64,000 nucleotides of DNA, taken from the NCBI GenBank assembly GCA_965662485.1, contig CBFIIL010000001.1, forward strand, positions 17,816 to 81,815, in the 5' to 3' direction. Position numbers and translations under genes: made by a program. Each line of letters opens with the position of its first letter. Within the stretch, counting starts at the first letter, position 1. Positions 41,646 to 50,800 of the stretch are shown in pieces. The notes below the pieces were generated by a model. That model ran no database searches. It was given only the letters and a program-made list of their open reading frames with translations, and was not told the DNA's origin. Source of the stretch: UBA3537 sp965662485. Lineage in GTDB: Bacteria; Bacteroidota; Bacteroidia; Flavobacteriales; Flavobacteriaceae.

Positions 41646-42593
41646 ATGAACAATACAATTACTAATCTTTTTGGTATACAATATCCAATTATTCAAGCTG
41701 GTATGGTATGGAATAGCGGTTGGGAATTAGCTTCAGCGTCTTCAAATTCAGGGATTTTAGGCCTTATAGGTGCAGGATCTATGTATCCCGATGTTCTTCG
41801 AAAACATATTCAAAAATGTACACTTGCTACTGACAAACCTTTTGGTGTCAATGTTCCATTGCTTTATCCAAATATTGAAGAAATAATGCAGATTATTGTA
41901 GAAGAAGATGTAAAAATTGTATTCACATCTGCAGGAAATCCTTCAGCCTGGGCACAGTGGTTGAAAAATCATGGAATTACAGTTGTTCACGTGGTAAGTA
42001 GCGTAAAATTTGCGTTGAAAGCGGAAGCCTGTGGTGTAGATGCTATTGTAGCAGAAGGTTTTGAAGCAGGAGGTCACAATGGGCGAGAAGAAACCACAAC
42101 CTTTACGTTAATTCCAATGGTATGCAAAGCCGTTTCTATTCCAGTTATTGCTGCTGGTGGAATTGCAACAGGCAGAGGAATGTTGTCTGCAATGATATTA
42201 GGTGCACAAGGCGTACAAGTAGGAAGTCGTTTTGTAACTAGTATAGAGTCCTCTGCACATCAAGCTTTCAAAGCCGAAGTACTCAAGGCAAAAGATGGAG
42301 CTACCCAGCTTACACTAAAGGAATTAACACCTGTAAGATTATTAAAGAATAAATTTTATCAAGATGTTGTTCGATTATACCAAAGTCATCCAACCCAGGA
42401 AGATTTAAAAAAATTGCTTGGGAGAGCCAGGGCAAAAAAAGGCATGTTTGAGGGAGATTTGGAAGAAGGAGAATTAGAAATTGGACAAATAGCAGGATTA
42501 ATTGATGATATTTTACCAGTAAAAGAAATTATAGAACAAATCATAACTGAATTTAATATTGCCAGTAAAGAAATGAGCAATCTAAAACTTTAA
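41646..42593 (+). CDS. Nitronate monooxygenase / enoyl-ACP reductase II-like flavoprotein
   Basis: A 315-residue FMN-dependent TIM-barrel protein. IQYPIIQAGMVWNSGWELASASSNSG, then VAEGFEAGGHNG, PVIAAGGIATGRGM and GAQGVQVGSRFV are FMN- and phosphate-binding motifs shared by nitronate monooxygenases and FabK. The histidine in AGGHNG is the usual catalytic residue. Sequence alone does not decide between nitronate oxidation and enoyl-ACP reduction. The open frame starts at 41613, but the ATG at 41646 (MNNTITNLFGIQ) is more typical. It ends three bases before mazG. Confidence 0.87.
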   Translation: MNNTITNLFGIQYPIIQAGMVWNSGWELASASSNSGILGLIGAGSMYPDVLRKHIQKCTLATDKPFGVNVPLLYPNIEEIMQIIVEEDVKIVFTSAGNPSAWAQWLKNHGITVVHVVSSVKFALKAEACGVDAIVAEGFEAGGHNGREETTTFTLIPMVCKAVSIPVIAAGGIATGRGMLSAMILGAQGVQVGSRFVTSIESSAHQAFKAEVLKAKDGATQLTLKELTPVRLLKNKFYQDVVRLYQSHPTQEDLKKLLGRARAKKGMFEGDLEEGELEIGQIAGLIDDILPVKEIIEQIITEFNIASKEMSNLKL

Positions 42594-42596
42594 TCA

Positions 42597-43379
42597 ATGA
42601 CAAAACGCATACAACAATTAGAAGCTTTTGATCGCTTACTGACTATAATGGACGAATTACGGTCACAGTGTCCATGGGACAAGAAACAAACGATGGAAAC
42701 CCTTCGGCCTCTTACAATAGAGGAAACTTATGAGCTCGCCGATGCTATCTTAGAACAAAACTTAGAAGAAGTCAAGGGCGAGTTAGGTGATTTGATACTC
42801 CATATTGTTTTTTATGCTAAAATTGGAAGTGAAACTAACATTTTTGATATTGCAGATGTTTTGAATGGTATTTGCGAAAAACTAATTCAACGTCATCCTC
42901 ATATTTATGGAGATGTAAAAGTTGATAATGAAGAAGAGGTTAAACAAAATTGGGAAAAAATAAAGTTAAAAGAAGGAAAAACAAGTGTTTTGCAAGGTGT
43001 TCCAAAAAGTTTGCCAGCATTGGTTAAAGCAATACGTATTCAGGAAAAAGTATCCGGTGTTGGTTTCGATTGGGAAGAACCCCAACAAGTTTTTGAAAAA
43101 GTAGAGGAGGAGTTACAAGAATTTAATGCAGAAATTAAAGCCAAAAATCAAGAAGCGATAGAATCTGAATTTGGAGATGTTCTATTTTCCTTAATCAATT
43201 ATGCACGTTTTATAAACATCAATCCTGAAAATGCTTTAGAGCGTACCAATAAAAAATTCATCAAAAGATTTCAATATTTGGAGGAACAGGCCAAACTCAG
43301 AAAGCGTTCACTTTCTGAAATGTCACTTTCTGAAATGGATGTCATTTGGGAAGAAGCAAAAAGGCAACAAGAACCTTAG
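42597..43379 (+). CDS. mazG: Nucleoside triphosphate pyrophosphohydrolase MazG
   Basis: A 260-residue house-cleaning NTP pyrophosphohydrolase with two MazG repeats. The first includes CPWDKKQTMETLRPLTIEETYE and the metal-binding EVKGELGDLILH; the second EKVEEELQEF with ESEFGDVLFSLINYAR. Near the C-terminus the family segment before the final DVIWEEAK contains a perfect tandem duplication of 15 bases (43308-43337), giving SLSEM twice. Its TAG overlaps the TAA of the convergent DUF349 gene by three of four bases (TTAG). Confidence 0.95.
   Translation: MTKRIQQLEAFDRLLTIMDELRSQCPWDKKQTMETLRPLTIEETYELADAILEQNLEEVKGELGDLILHIVFYAKIGSETNIFDIADVLNGICEKLIQRHPHIYGDVKVDNEEEVKQNWEKIKLKEGKTSVLQGVPKSLPALVKAIRIQEKVSGVGFDWEEPQQVFEKVEEELQEFNAEIKAKNQEAIESEFGDVLFSLINYARFININPENALERTNKKFIKRFQYLEEQAKLRKRSLSEMSLSEMDVIWEEAKRQQEP
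43308..43337 (+). repeat. Perfect 15-base tandem duplication inside mazG
   Basis: The unit TCACTTTCTGAAATG occurs twice back to back at 43308-43322 and 43323-43337, in frame, duplicating five residues. The exact identity suggests a recent slippage or duplication event. Confidence 0.9.
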
Positions 43380-45337
43380 TTGATTACTTTTTTGATGTTT
43401 GACAGTTTTTTGGTCCACTGCTGTAGTTGATCTTTATGCTTTTCAATTTTCTTCTGCACATCAATCACTACTGGATTGTCATCGGCTACATTAGAGAAAA
43501 ATTGTAGATTATTTTCCAATTGATTCATATCAGATTTGATTTCATCAATCTTTTTTCGCACAAAGGAAATTTCGTTATTAAGTGCCCTTGGATCTTTACT
43601 CAGTTCCTGAATTTTATTCGTGTATTTTAAAGATTTTAATTCTTCTTCATTCACTCCAATTTTTGCGAATAATTTACTTGTTGTTTTAAAGAAATCCCGA
43701 TCGATATGACGCTTGTTTTTTGGTACACGACCAAGTGCATTCCATTGTTTAGAAAAAATTTTTATGATTTTTAAATCATCTTCTTTATTGTCTCCAACTT
43801 CAAAAGATTTTACCTCATTGAAAAGCTGTTCTTTCTGAGCTAAATTTTCAATTTCTTCTGGTGTTCCAGCATTTTTTTGTTCATGATAACGATCAAAGAA
43901 ATGGTTGCATGCTCCACGAAATTCTATCCAAAGTTTATTGCTGTCTTTTTTTGAAATATGACCAATGTTTTTCCATTGATTTTGAATCGTTTTCATCAAT
44001 GCAGCAGTGGTTTCAAAATCTTCACTGTCTTTATTTTGTACAGCTATTTCTATTAACTCTTTTTTCTTTTTTAAGTTTTCTGCATGTGATTTTTTCAGGT
44101 CTTTGTAGAAATTATTTTTTGTTTTATTGAAAGTTCTTAAGGTACTTTTAAAATCTGTCCAAGATTGATTTCTTAGTTTTTTTGGAACGCTACCAATTTT
44201 GAAGAAATTTTCTCTAAGTTCTTCCACTTCCTTCACTCTATTTTGCCATTTTCCGTGTGAGCTATTTTTGGCATCTGCTAAAGATTTAATTTTTTCAATA
44301 ATGACTTGTTTACTTTCATAATTAGTCATTAATTCTTTTTCGATATGAGCATTATACTCTTGACGCTTGTCATTGATAACTTTAGTTGCAGCACTAAATT
44401 GTTCCCACAACACTTCATTATATTCTTTAGAAACAGGTCCTAATTCCTCTTTCCATATTTTATGTATAGCTTGAAGTTCTCTAAATGCTCGACCAAGATT
44501 TTCTTCGCTAGCCAAAGCTTCTACACTTTTTATGAGCTTTTGTTTTTTCTCTAAATTGTGCTTGTAATCTCGTTCTCTAAGGTCTCTGTTAAGATGCAGA
44601 AAATCATAAAACTTTTCTACATGATGACGGTAGTTGTTCCATACATCATTTGCATTTTTTACAGGAACTTTCCCAAGACTTCTCCATTGTTCTTGTAAGT
44701 TCCTAAATTTATTGTAGGTTGCATTGCTACTTTGGCTTACATCAATTAAGCCCTTTATTTCTTCTATTATTTGTAATCTAGACTCTAGATTTTGTTTTAA
44801 ACTTTCTGTTTTTTTCTTTTCAAATTTTTCGTTTTTTTCTCGAAAGGTTTTAGATAGACCATTAAATTGTTTTTTTATTGGACTGTCGAAACTAAAATCA
44901 ATACTGTTTCCACCTTCAGCCAAAAAGGCCTCTTTTTTTTCATTGAGAATGATAGAGAATTTTTGATTAAAAACCTTTTTTATAGCATTAACTTTAGGGC
45001 GAATACTATAAATATCATCGTTTTTGAGAAGTTGTTCAAATTCAGATATCAGAGACTCTAAAGACATATCTTCGTAGTTGAAGTCTTTTACTTTATTTAT
45101 TTTGTCTATTTTTTTTGACTCAACTTCACTGTCTTGTACTTCGGTTGTTTCTTCCGAAGAATCAGATGATTGTTTAACACTTTTAAGTTCAGAAACTTCA
45201 ACCTCTATGTCTGTTTGTGAATGCTGTTGTATTTCAACATTTTTAACTTCCTCCTGAGGAGTTTGATTTTCTGTAGTATTATTTTTTTGTTCTTCTAATG
45301 TTCCGTCTGCATCTTGCAGGTTATCTATCGTTGTCAT
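43376..45337 (-). CDS. DUF349 domain-containing protein
   Basis: A 653-residue charged, almost entirely helical protein. The N-terminal 80 residues are acidic and low in complexity. Several repeats of a DUF349 helical unit follow, each with a conserved W and an arginine/lysine-rich turn (for example LQEQWRSLGKVPVKNANDVWNNYR, IHKIWKEELGPVSKEYNEVLWEQF, IQNQWKNIGHISKKDSNKLWIEF, FSKQWNALGRVPKNKRH). The C-terminus is a coiled coil. Function is unknown. It has its own candidate promoter in the 89-base gap after aroE. Confidence 0.88.
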   Translation of the reverse strand: MTTIDNLQDADGTLEEQKNNTTENQTPQEEVKNVEIQQHSQTDIEVEVSELKSVKQSSDSSEETTEVQDSEVESKKIDKINKVKDFNYEDMSLESLISEFEQLLKNDDIYSIRPKVNAIKKVFNQKFSIILNEKKEAFLAEGGNSIDFSFDSPIKKQFNGLSKTFREKNEKFEKKKTESLKQNLESRLQIIEEIKGLIDVSQSSNATYNKFRNLQEQWRSLGKVPVKNANDVWNNYRHHVEKFYDFLHLNRDLRERDYKHNLEKKQKLIKSVEALASEENLGRAFRELQAIHKIWKEELGPVSKEYNEVLWEQFSAATKVINDKRQEYNAHIEKELMTNYESKQVIIEKIKSLADAKNSSHGKWQNRVKEVEELRENFFKIGSVPKKLRNQSWTDFKSTLRTFNKTKNNFYKDLKKSHAENLKKKKELIEIAVQNKDSEDFETTAALMKTIQNQWKNIGHISKKDSNKLWIEFRGACNHFFDRYHEQKNAGTPEEIENLAQKEQLFNEVKSFEVGDNKEDDLKIIKIFSKQWNALGRVPKNKRHIDRDFFKTTSKLFAKIGVNEEELKSLKYTNKIQELSKDPRALNNEISFVRKKIDEIKSDMNQLENNLQFFSNVADDNPVVIDVQKKIEKHKDQLQQWTKKLSNIKKVIN

Positions 45338-45365
45338 ATGTAAGGTTTTTGGGTTATTTTATTCC

Positions 45366-45404
45366 TTAAGGGTATAAATATACGCTTATCCCTTAAACTT
45401 ACAA
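45366..45404 (-). promoter_or_regulatory. Candidate DUF349 promoter framed by an inverted repeat
   Basis: On the minus strand TTG (45404-45402), a 19-base spacer and TATATTTA (45382-45375, one base off TAnnTTTG) resemble a promoter 37 bases before the ATG. The arms TTAAGGG (45366-45372) and CCCTTAA (45390-45396) flank the -7 element, like an operator. There is no T run after the repeat, so it is not a normal terminator. Confidence 0.5.
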
Positions 45405-45426
45405 ATTCAAAATTTATCTCTAAACA

Positions 45427-46155
45427 TTAGGAATGCCAAATTTCCCAAGATTTTTCGGCTTGTAACTCCAACATTTTCAGTCCATTGAGTGTCTTTGCAT
45501 CTGCTTTTTTTCCATAGCCCAAAAATTTAGTTTCGCTAGGATTATAGATTAGATCGTAAAGCAAATGGTTTTTTCCAATTCCGTTGTACGGAATCGGCGG
45601 ACATTCTTCTATGTTTGGATGTGTACCAAGCGGTGTACAATTTACAATTAATGTATGTTCTTGAATATCAGAGGCGCTTAAGTCTTTATAATTTAGAGTA
45701 CCTTTAATTTTTTTAGATCGTGATACAAATTTAGTTTCAATTCCAAGTGATTCTAATGCATAAACTACTGCTTTTGAAGCGCCGCCTGTTCCTAAAATGA
45801 GTGCTTTTTTTTGTGTAGAATTTAAATGTGGAATAAGACTAGTTTTAAATCCGTAATGATCTGTATTACAGCCAATTAACTTGTTATTTTTTATAAGTAT
45901 GGTGTTTACAGCACCAATGGCTTCTGCTTCGTGGTCTAGCGCATCTAAATATGGGATAACAGCTTCTTTGTATGGAATAGTAACATTCAGCCCATAGATA
46001 TTTTCACTATCAAAAATACGGGGAAATTCTTTAATGGAATTCAAGTCAAAGTTCTGATACACACAGTCCAAATGGTGTTGCTTAAATTTTTCAGAAAAAT
46101 ATGTTCTTGAAAAAGAGTAATCTATATTTTTTCCAATTAACCCAAATAATTTCAT
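45427..46155 (-). CDS. aroE: Shikimate dehydrogenase
   Basis: A 242-residue NADP-dependent enzyme that reduces 3-dehydroshikimate in aromatic amino acid synthesis. The start MKLFGLIGKNIDYSFSRTYF is the substrate-binding N-terminus, followed by GLNVTIPYKEAVIPYLD with the catalytic Lys, NTDHYGF, and the nucleotide-binding LGTGGASKAV. The C-terminal NGLKMLELQAEKSWEIW is typical. The frame opens at 46185, but the ATG at 46153-46155 is used because it overlaps the stop of the DUF368 gene by four bases (ATGA) and matches the family. Confidence 0.95.
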   Translation of the reverse strand: MKLFGLIGKNIDYSFSRTYFSEKFKQHHLDCVYQNFDLNSIKEFPRIFDSENIYGLNVTIPYKEAVIPYLDALDHEAEAIGAVNTILIKNNKLIGCNTDHYGFKTSLIPHLNSTQKKALILGTGGASKAVVYALESLGIETKFVSRSKKIKGTLNYKDLSASDIQEHTLIVNCTPLGTHPNIEECPPIPYNGIGKNHLLYDLIYNPSETKFLGYGKKADAKTLNGLKMLELQAEKSWEIWHS

Positions 46156-47189
46156 TTCAGTTTTTTTTGATGATTTCCGTACCATTCCAAACTCAAAACA
46201 ATGCCTATTCCTAGTAAAGCAAATATAATGGCATAAACGGTATCAGTATTAAATTCTGGTATATATCTCTGGTAATTTTCTATAATTTTTTTTCCTCTCG
46301 AATCTAATAAAAAATTGCCAGCAGAATTTTGCGTATAAATTGTGTTCTTCCAAGGCCAAACCACTCCTAGTGAGCCTGTTATGAATCCCATTATGAGGGC
46401 AAGTGTGATGTTTTTGTGTTTCTTTAAAACATAGCTTAACAAATGAGATAAACTTACAAGGCCAACAACTGAACCAAGTGTAAAAACAAATAATATTTTA
46501 AGCATTTTTTTGGTGTAGGGGTCAGACAATACTGAAAAATCCCCAGTACTAAATCCTAAAAAGACATCAAAAAGAGCATTAACAGCATCAACCAATAAAA
46601 GTACATAATTACCTAATAGTATGAGTATGAATGAACCAGAAAAGCCTGGAAGTGTCATACCAGTGATACTGATGATACCACAAAAAAATACAAACAGAAG
46701 ATGATCATTTTCAGTTGCTGGATTTAAAAAACTAATGCTCAAGCCCAAAATAATACCTAAAGTTGTACTAAAAATAGTCGTTCTGTTCCAAGATTTAAAA
46801 TCATTATAAATATAAATAATAGAACCGATAATCATTCCAAAAAACACACTCCAAACATACAATTCATAGTGAATAATCAGGTAATCTAGTAATTTTGAAA
46901 TGCTAAAATAACTGATAATCATTCCCAAGAACAATAAACTTAAGAAACGCCCATTGATATATTTATAAAAAGAAGTAAAATGCCCTGAAAAAAGAAGTTT
47001 GAACCCTTTTTTGTTAAATCTTTGAAGCGAATAAATAAATTCCTCATAAAATCCAGCAACAAATGCAACGATTCCACCAGAAACACCGGGGACTTTGTTG
47101 GCCGTGCCCATTGCTAATCCTTTAAGAATAAGGAGTATTTTATCTTTTATAGTGCTATACTTATCCAACTGTTTTGTTTTTGGAGCCAA
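46152..47189 (-). CDS. DUF368 family membrane protein, second copy
   Basis: A polytopic protein of up to 345 residues. The family signature ILKGLAMGTANKVPGVSGGIVAF is near residue 22, and a second, internal copy reads GIISITGMTLPGFSGSFILILLG, giving an inverted two-fold layout. DUF368 proteins were recently described as polyprenyl-phosphate transporters (PopT group) that recycle undecaprenyl phosphate. The start is uncertain: a TTG at 47189 gives a 29-base overlap with the preceding copy, whereas another TTG 21 bases downstream gives eight bases. It is followed by aroE. Confidence 0.88.
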   Translation of the reverse strand: MAPKTKQLDKYSTIKDKILLILKGLAMGTANKVPGVSGGIVAFVAGFYEEFIYSLQRFNKKGFKLLFSGHFTSFYKYINGRFLSLLFLGMIISYFSISKLLDYLIIHYELYVWSVFFGMIIGSIIYIYNDFKSWNRTTIFSTTLGIILGLSISFLNPATENDHLLFVFFCGIISITGMTLPGFSGSFILILLGNYVLLLVDAVNALFDVFLGFSTGDFSVLSDPYTKKMLKILFVFTLGSVVGLVSLSHLLSYVLKKHKNITLALIMGFITGSLGVVWPWKNTIYTQNSAGNFLLDSRGKKIIENYQRYIPEFNTDTVYAIIFALLGIGIVLSLEWYGNHQKKLK

Positions 47190-48090
47190 TTTTTTCTAGA
47201 ACTAATATCATTAAAAATCCAAAAACCATTAGTGTAAAAGCAGATAAAATTTGTGGATTTCCATCAAAAGATAATGGAGAAACACATTCTTCATTTAGTG
47301 GAACATTAATTCCCTTTGAATTCAGTCTGAAGCTAAGAGCTCTTTTCCATGGCCATATTTTTGCTAATGCACCAACCATAAATCCTGTAAGTACTGCTAA
47401 AGTTATGCTTTTGTAGTTATTAAATAACCACTTTAGTAATTTTGAAAATGATAATATTCCAACAATTGCACCCGCAATAAAAACCAATAACTTGCCAATT
47501 GACTTTTCATTTATGGCCTGCAAAACAGTGTTGTAGCTTCCTAGTATTACTAAAATAAATGCTCCAGAAATCCCTGGTAAAATCATTGCGCAAATTGCAA
47601 TAGCTCCTGAAATAAATAAATACAACATGCTTTCAGAACTGCCCATAGCTCCAATTTTTGTGAGCTGATAGGCAAAAAGCGTCCCTATAATTAAACCTAA
47701 AAACTCACCTAATTTCCATTGATTTATTTTTTTAGTAACAAATAAAATACTAGCCAAAACTAAACCAAAAAAGAAGGCCCAAACCAGTATAGGTTTTTCA
47801 TGAAGTAACCATGTGATCAGTTTTGAAAGTGATAATATACTTACTGCAATTCCCAATAGTATAGCAACCAAAAAACTTCCATTTATTTTTTTCCAAAAGG
47901 ATTTTAATCCTTCTGTTTTGATGGTTTTTATCAAGCTTAAATTGATAGCATTTAAACTAGAAATTAATTCTTCATAAATTCCAGAAATAAAAGCAATTGT
48001 TCCTCCTGACACACCAGGGACTAGGTCGGCTGCACCCATGGCTATTCCTTTCAAAATTAGTGCAAAATAATCTAATAAATTACGTTTCAT
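47161..48090 (-). CDS. DUF368 family membrane protein, first copy
   Basis: A 309-residue polytopic protein, clearly paralogous to the next gene. The signature LILKGIAMGAADLVPGVSGGTIAFISGIYEELI is at about 11-43 and the internal repeat ICAMILPGISGAFILVILGSYN in the second half. About nine hydrophobic spans are visible. By family knowledge it may flip undecaprenyl phosphate back across the inner membrane for peptidoglycan and O-antigen synthesis. Two adjacent copies suggest a heteromer or specialised substrates. ATG at 48088-48090, 35 bases after the TPR gene. Confidence 0.9.
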   Translation of the reverse strand: MKRNLLDYFALILKGIAMGAADLVPGVSGGTIAFISGIYEELISSLNAINLSLIKTIKTEGLKSFWKKINGSFLVAILLGIAVSILSLSKLITWLLHEKPILVWAFFFGLVLASILFVTKKINQWKLGEFLGLIIGTLFAYQLTKIGAMGSSESMLYLFISGAIAICAMILPGISGAFILVILGSYNTVLQAINEKSIGKLLVFIAGAIVGILSFSKLLKWLFNNYKSITLAVLTGFMVGALAKIWPWKRALSFRLNSKGINVPLNEECVSPLSFDGNPQILSAFTLMVFGFLMILVLEKIGSKNKTVG

Positions 48091-48125
48091 GTCAATGCGT
48101 TATTGAACACTAAAGATAGCTAATT

Positions 48126-49529
48126 TTACTTGGACGTTTTCTTGTAGCTTTTAATGAAATGTTGCACCTCTTTTTGAGCATTTACGTCAGGAAATAATTC
48201 TTCAAGAATAAAAGCGTGCTCCGCATTGTAGTGTAAAGCGGCGAGTAAATGTGTGTATGCTGTTTCTGTTTCATTGAGTTTAAAGCAAATCCCTGAAATC
48301 CTAAATTCTAATTCCTCACTTTTTGGGTGGTGTTCTAATGCCTGTACAAAGTTGTATTTTGCGGCTTCCAATTCACCTAATTTTATTAAAATATCCCCTC
48401 TCGATAACCATGTTTCTAAGGAACAGTTGCCAAGTTCAAGAGTTTTTTTATAGCCACGTTCTGCTTCTTCTAAATAATTTAGGCGTTCGTTAATTTTTGA
48501 ACAAAACAACCAATAGTCTGCATTTTCATCGTCAATATCTATAGCTTTATTGACGTAAAATAAGGATTTAAAAAAATCTTTTTTTGAAAAGTAAAATATC
48601 GAAATTCCCATCCAACCTTTGTCAAAAGCAGGATCTTCTTCCACAGATTTCATATAAAACTTAAGGGCTTGATCATCTTTATTTATTTGCTCATAACAAT
48701 ACCCAATTTTCAATAGCGTATATGCAGTAGCCCCTTCAATAGCCATTGAAATACTGTATTGCTCAATAGCTTCCTCGTGGCGGTTCAAGCGTTCCAAAAC
48801 TTTTGCTTTTTCTAGATATGCACCAATAAAAGTATCATCAGAAATTACCGCAAAATCAAAAGCAGTTAGTGCTTTTTGAAGTTCTTTTTCCTCGAGATAT
48901 TGTTTACCTAATTGATGCCAAGCCACTTCACAATATGGATTTTGATCTAAATACCAATTTAAATATTTTATAGCTTCTTTTGTTTGATCCAAAAACTCAA
49001 AGCAATATATGGTATTGTATAAAGATGAATAATCTTCTATATCTAAATCTACACATTTAATGAAATGTGTTTTTGCGTCTTCATATTGATCCATAAATAG
49101 GTATTCCATACCTATTAGTGAGTGAATTTCAGAACAATCTTCTGCTATTTTTAGGGCTTCCTTAAAAGTGTCAATAGCTTTTTGATGTTGGTCTTTTTTG
49201 GAATAAATATTTGCTCTTTGAATATATAGTTCTTCATTGTTTGGCTCTATTTGAAATAAAGAATTTAGCAAGCGTTCCGCAGCATTAAAATCGTTTTCAA
49301 AAATTAATATTTCAACTTTGAATAATCTTAAATTTATAGATGTTGGGTGCTGGTCTAATCCTAGATTGATGGCTTTTTTGGCCAATGCAATTTTTCCAAT
49401 TTCTAAGTAATGGTGAATTATGCTTTCAAATTCGTTGGAATCAAAGAAAAAAACATTATTGGTCTTTAACATTGACTCGAATTTATTTAACGAGATATTT
49501 TGACTTTCGTTTGAAGGGCTTAACTCCAT
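48126..49529 (-). CDS. Tetratricopeptide repeat protein
   Basis: A 467-residue soluble protein made almost wholly of TPR units, about eleven by eye (for example AERLLNSLFQIEPNNEELYI, AIDTFKEALKIAEDCSEIHS, AIEQYSISMAIEGATAYTLL). No signal peptide, catalytic domain or transmembrane helix is seen, so it is probably a cytoplasmic scaffold. Its partners are unknown. Such proteins occur next to aminotransferase and DUF368 genes in related genomes, but I infer no function from this. Confidence 0.88.
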   Translation of the reverse strand: MELSPSNESQNISLNKFESMLKTNNVFFFDSNEFESIIHHYLEIGKIALAKKAINLGLDQHPTSINLRLFKVEILIFENDFNAAERLLNSLFQIEPNNEELYIQRANIYSKKDQHQKAIDTFKEALKIAEDCSEIHSLIGMEYLFMDQYEDAKTHFIKCVDLDIEDYSSLYNTIYCFEFLDQTKEAIKYLNWYLDQNPYCEVAWHQLGKQYLEEKELQKALTAFDFAVISDDTFIGAYLEKAKVLERLNRHEEAIEQYSISMAIEGATAYTLLKIGYCYEQINKDDQALKFYMKSVEEDPAFDKGWMGISIFYFSKKDFFKSLFYVNKAIDIDDENADYWLFCSKINERLNYLEEAERGYKKTLELGNCSLETWLSRGDILIKLGELEAAKYNFVQALEHHPKSEELEFRISGICFKLNETETAYTHLLAALHYNAEHAFILEELFPDVNAQKEVQHFIKSYKKTSK

Positions 49530-49609
49530 AGAGTGTTTTTTGTTATAATAAATTTATAATTATATCACTCAGAGTTGATACACTAATGCGAATGTTTTCA
49601 ACAAAATAA

Positions 49610-50800
49610 TTAACAGTTTTTACCAACAGAGTCTAAAATGTTTAGAATAATATCGCATCCTTCTTCTAGTTCTTTGAATGAAATTGTGAGTGGAGGCGTA
49701 ATTCTGATGGCTTTTGGTTCATATAATAACCAAAATAGAATCAATCCTTTATCCATGGCGTCAAGAACAACTTTGTTTGTGATTTCGGCACTTGAGGTCA
49801 TAGCAGATAGCATAAGGCCTTTTCCACGAATTTCTGTTATTAGTGGGTGTTTTAATTTCTCACGAATATATTTTTCTTTTTCTAAAGCTTCTTTCATCAA
49901 ATTACTTTGAGTAATTTCTTTTAGCGTAGCAAATGCTGCTGCAGCAATAACAGGATGCCCGCCAAATGTTGTGATATGCCCTAATTTTGGAAAATTGGAC
50001 AAACTGTCCATCATTTTGGCTGATGCCGAAAAGGCACCAATTGGCATTCCACCTCCAAGTCCTTTACCAACTACTACAATATCGGGGTTACAGTTATAGT
50101 TATCAAATCCAAAGACCTTTCCTGTACGTCCAAAACCAGGTTGAATTTCATCTAAAATTAGTAAAGCCCCCATGGCTTTACATCTCTTTTCAACTTTATA
50201 TAAATAGTTATTTTTGGGTTCAATAAAGCCTGCACCGCCTTGAATGGTCTCTAAAATAACTGCGGCTGTTTTCGTAGTAATTTTTTGTAATTCTCTTTCT
50301 TCATTAAAATGTATAAAGCGAACATCTGGGAGAAGCGGGCGGAAGGGCTGCTTTCGCTCCTCGTAGCCCATGACACTCAGTGCGCCCATAGTATTTCCAT
50401 GATAGGCCTTGTGCGCTGCAATTATTTCTGAACGACCAGTATAGCGTCTGGCTAGCTTAAGAGCACCATCTATTGCTTCTGTACCAGAGTTAGTTAAGTA
50501 TGTTTTTTCAATATGATTGGGTAAATATTTAGCTAATAATCGCGTGAGTTCCAAAGCAGGTTTTTGAATATATTCACCATAGACCATCACGTGCATATAG
50601 CTGTCCAACTGCTTTTTTATTGCATCTACAACCTTTGGATGACGATGTCCTAAACTACAGGCCGAAACTCCTGCAACGAAATCTAAATATGGCTTTTGAT
50701 TTTGATCATAAACATAACTGCCCTCAGCATGTGATATTTCCATTGCCAAAGGGTGTGGTGTTGTTTGTGCTTGAAATCTTAAAAAATCGTCTTTACTCAA
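49610..50800 (-). CDS. Class III PLP-dependent aminotransferase (aspartate aminotransferase family)
   Basis: A 396-residue fold type I aminotransferase. The PLP motif ILDEIQPGFGRTGKVFGFDN and VVGKGLGGGMPIGAF with the Schiff-base lysine are present, with HKAYHGNTMGALSVMG upstream. Members include ornithine, acetylornithine and 4-aminobutyrate aminotransferases; the substrate cannot be decided from sequence and no arginine-biosynthesis gene is nearby. The start is TTG at 50798-50800, whose last bases form the stop of the OstA-like gene (TTGA), so translation is probably coupled. Confidence 0.88.
   Translation of the reverse strand: MSKDDFLRFQAQTTPHPLAMEISHAEGSYVYDQNQKPYLDFVAGVSACSLGHRHPKVVDAIKKQLDSYMHVMVYGEYIQKPALELTRLLAKYLPNHIEKTYLTNSGTEAIDGALKLARRYTGRSEIIAAHKAYHGNTMGALSVMGYEERKQPFRPLLPDVRFIHFNEERELQKITTKTAAVILETIQGGAGFIEPKNNYLYKVEKRCKAMGALLILDEIQPGFGRTGKVFGFDNYNCNPDIVVVGKGLGGGMPIGAFSASAKMMDSLSNFPKLGHITTFGGHPVIAAAAFATLKEITQSNLMKEALEKEKYIREKLKHPLITEIRGKGLMLSAMTSSAEITNKVVLDAMDKGLILFWLLYEPKAIRITPPLTISFKELEEGCDIILNILDSVGKNC

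Noticed and set aside
45366..45396. The TTAAGGG/CCCTTAA repeat as an aroE terminator
   Set aside because: The stem is interrupted by a 17-base loop and no T run follows on the minus strand; it is better placed as a promoter-associated repeat.
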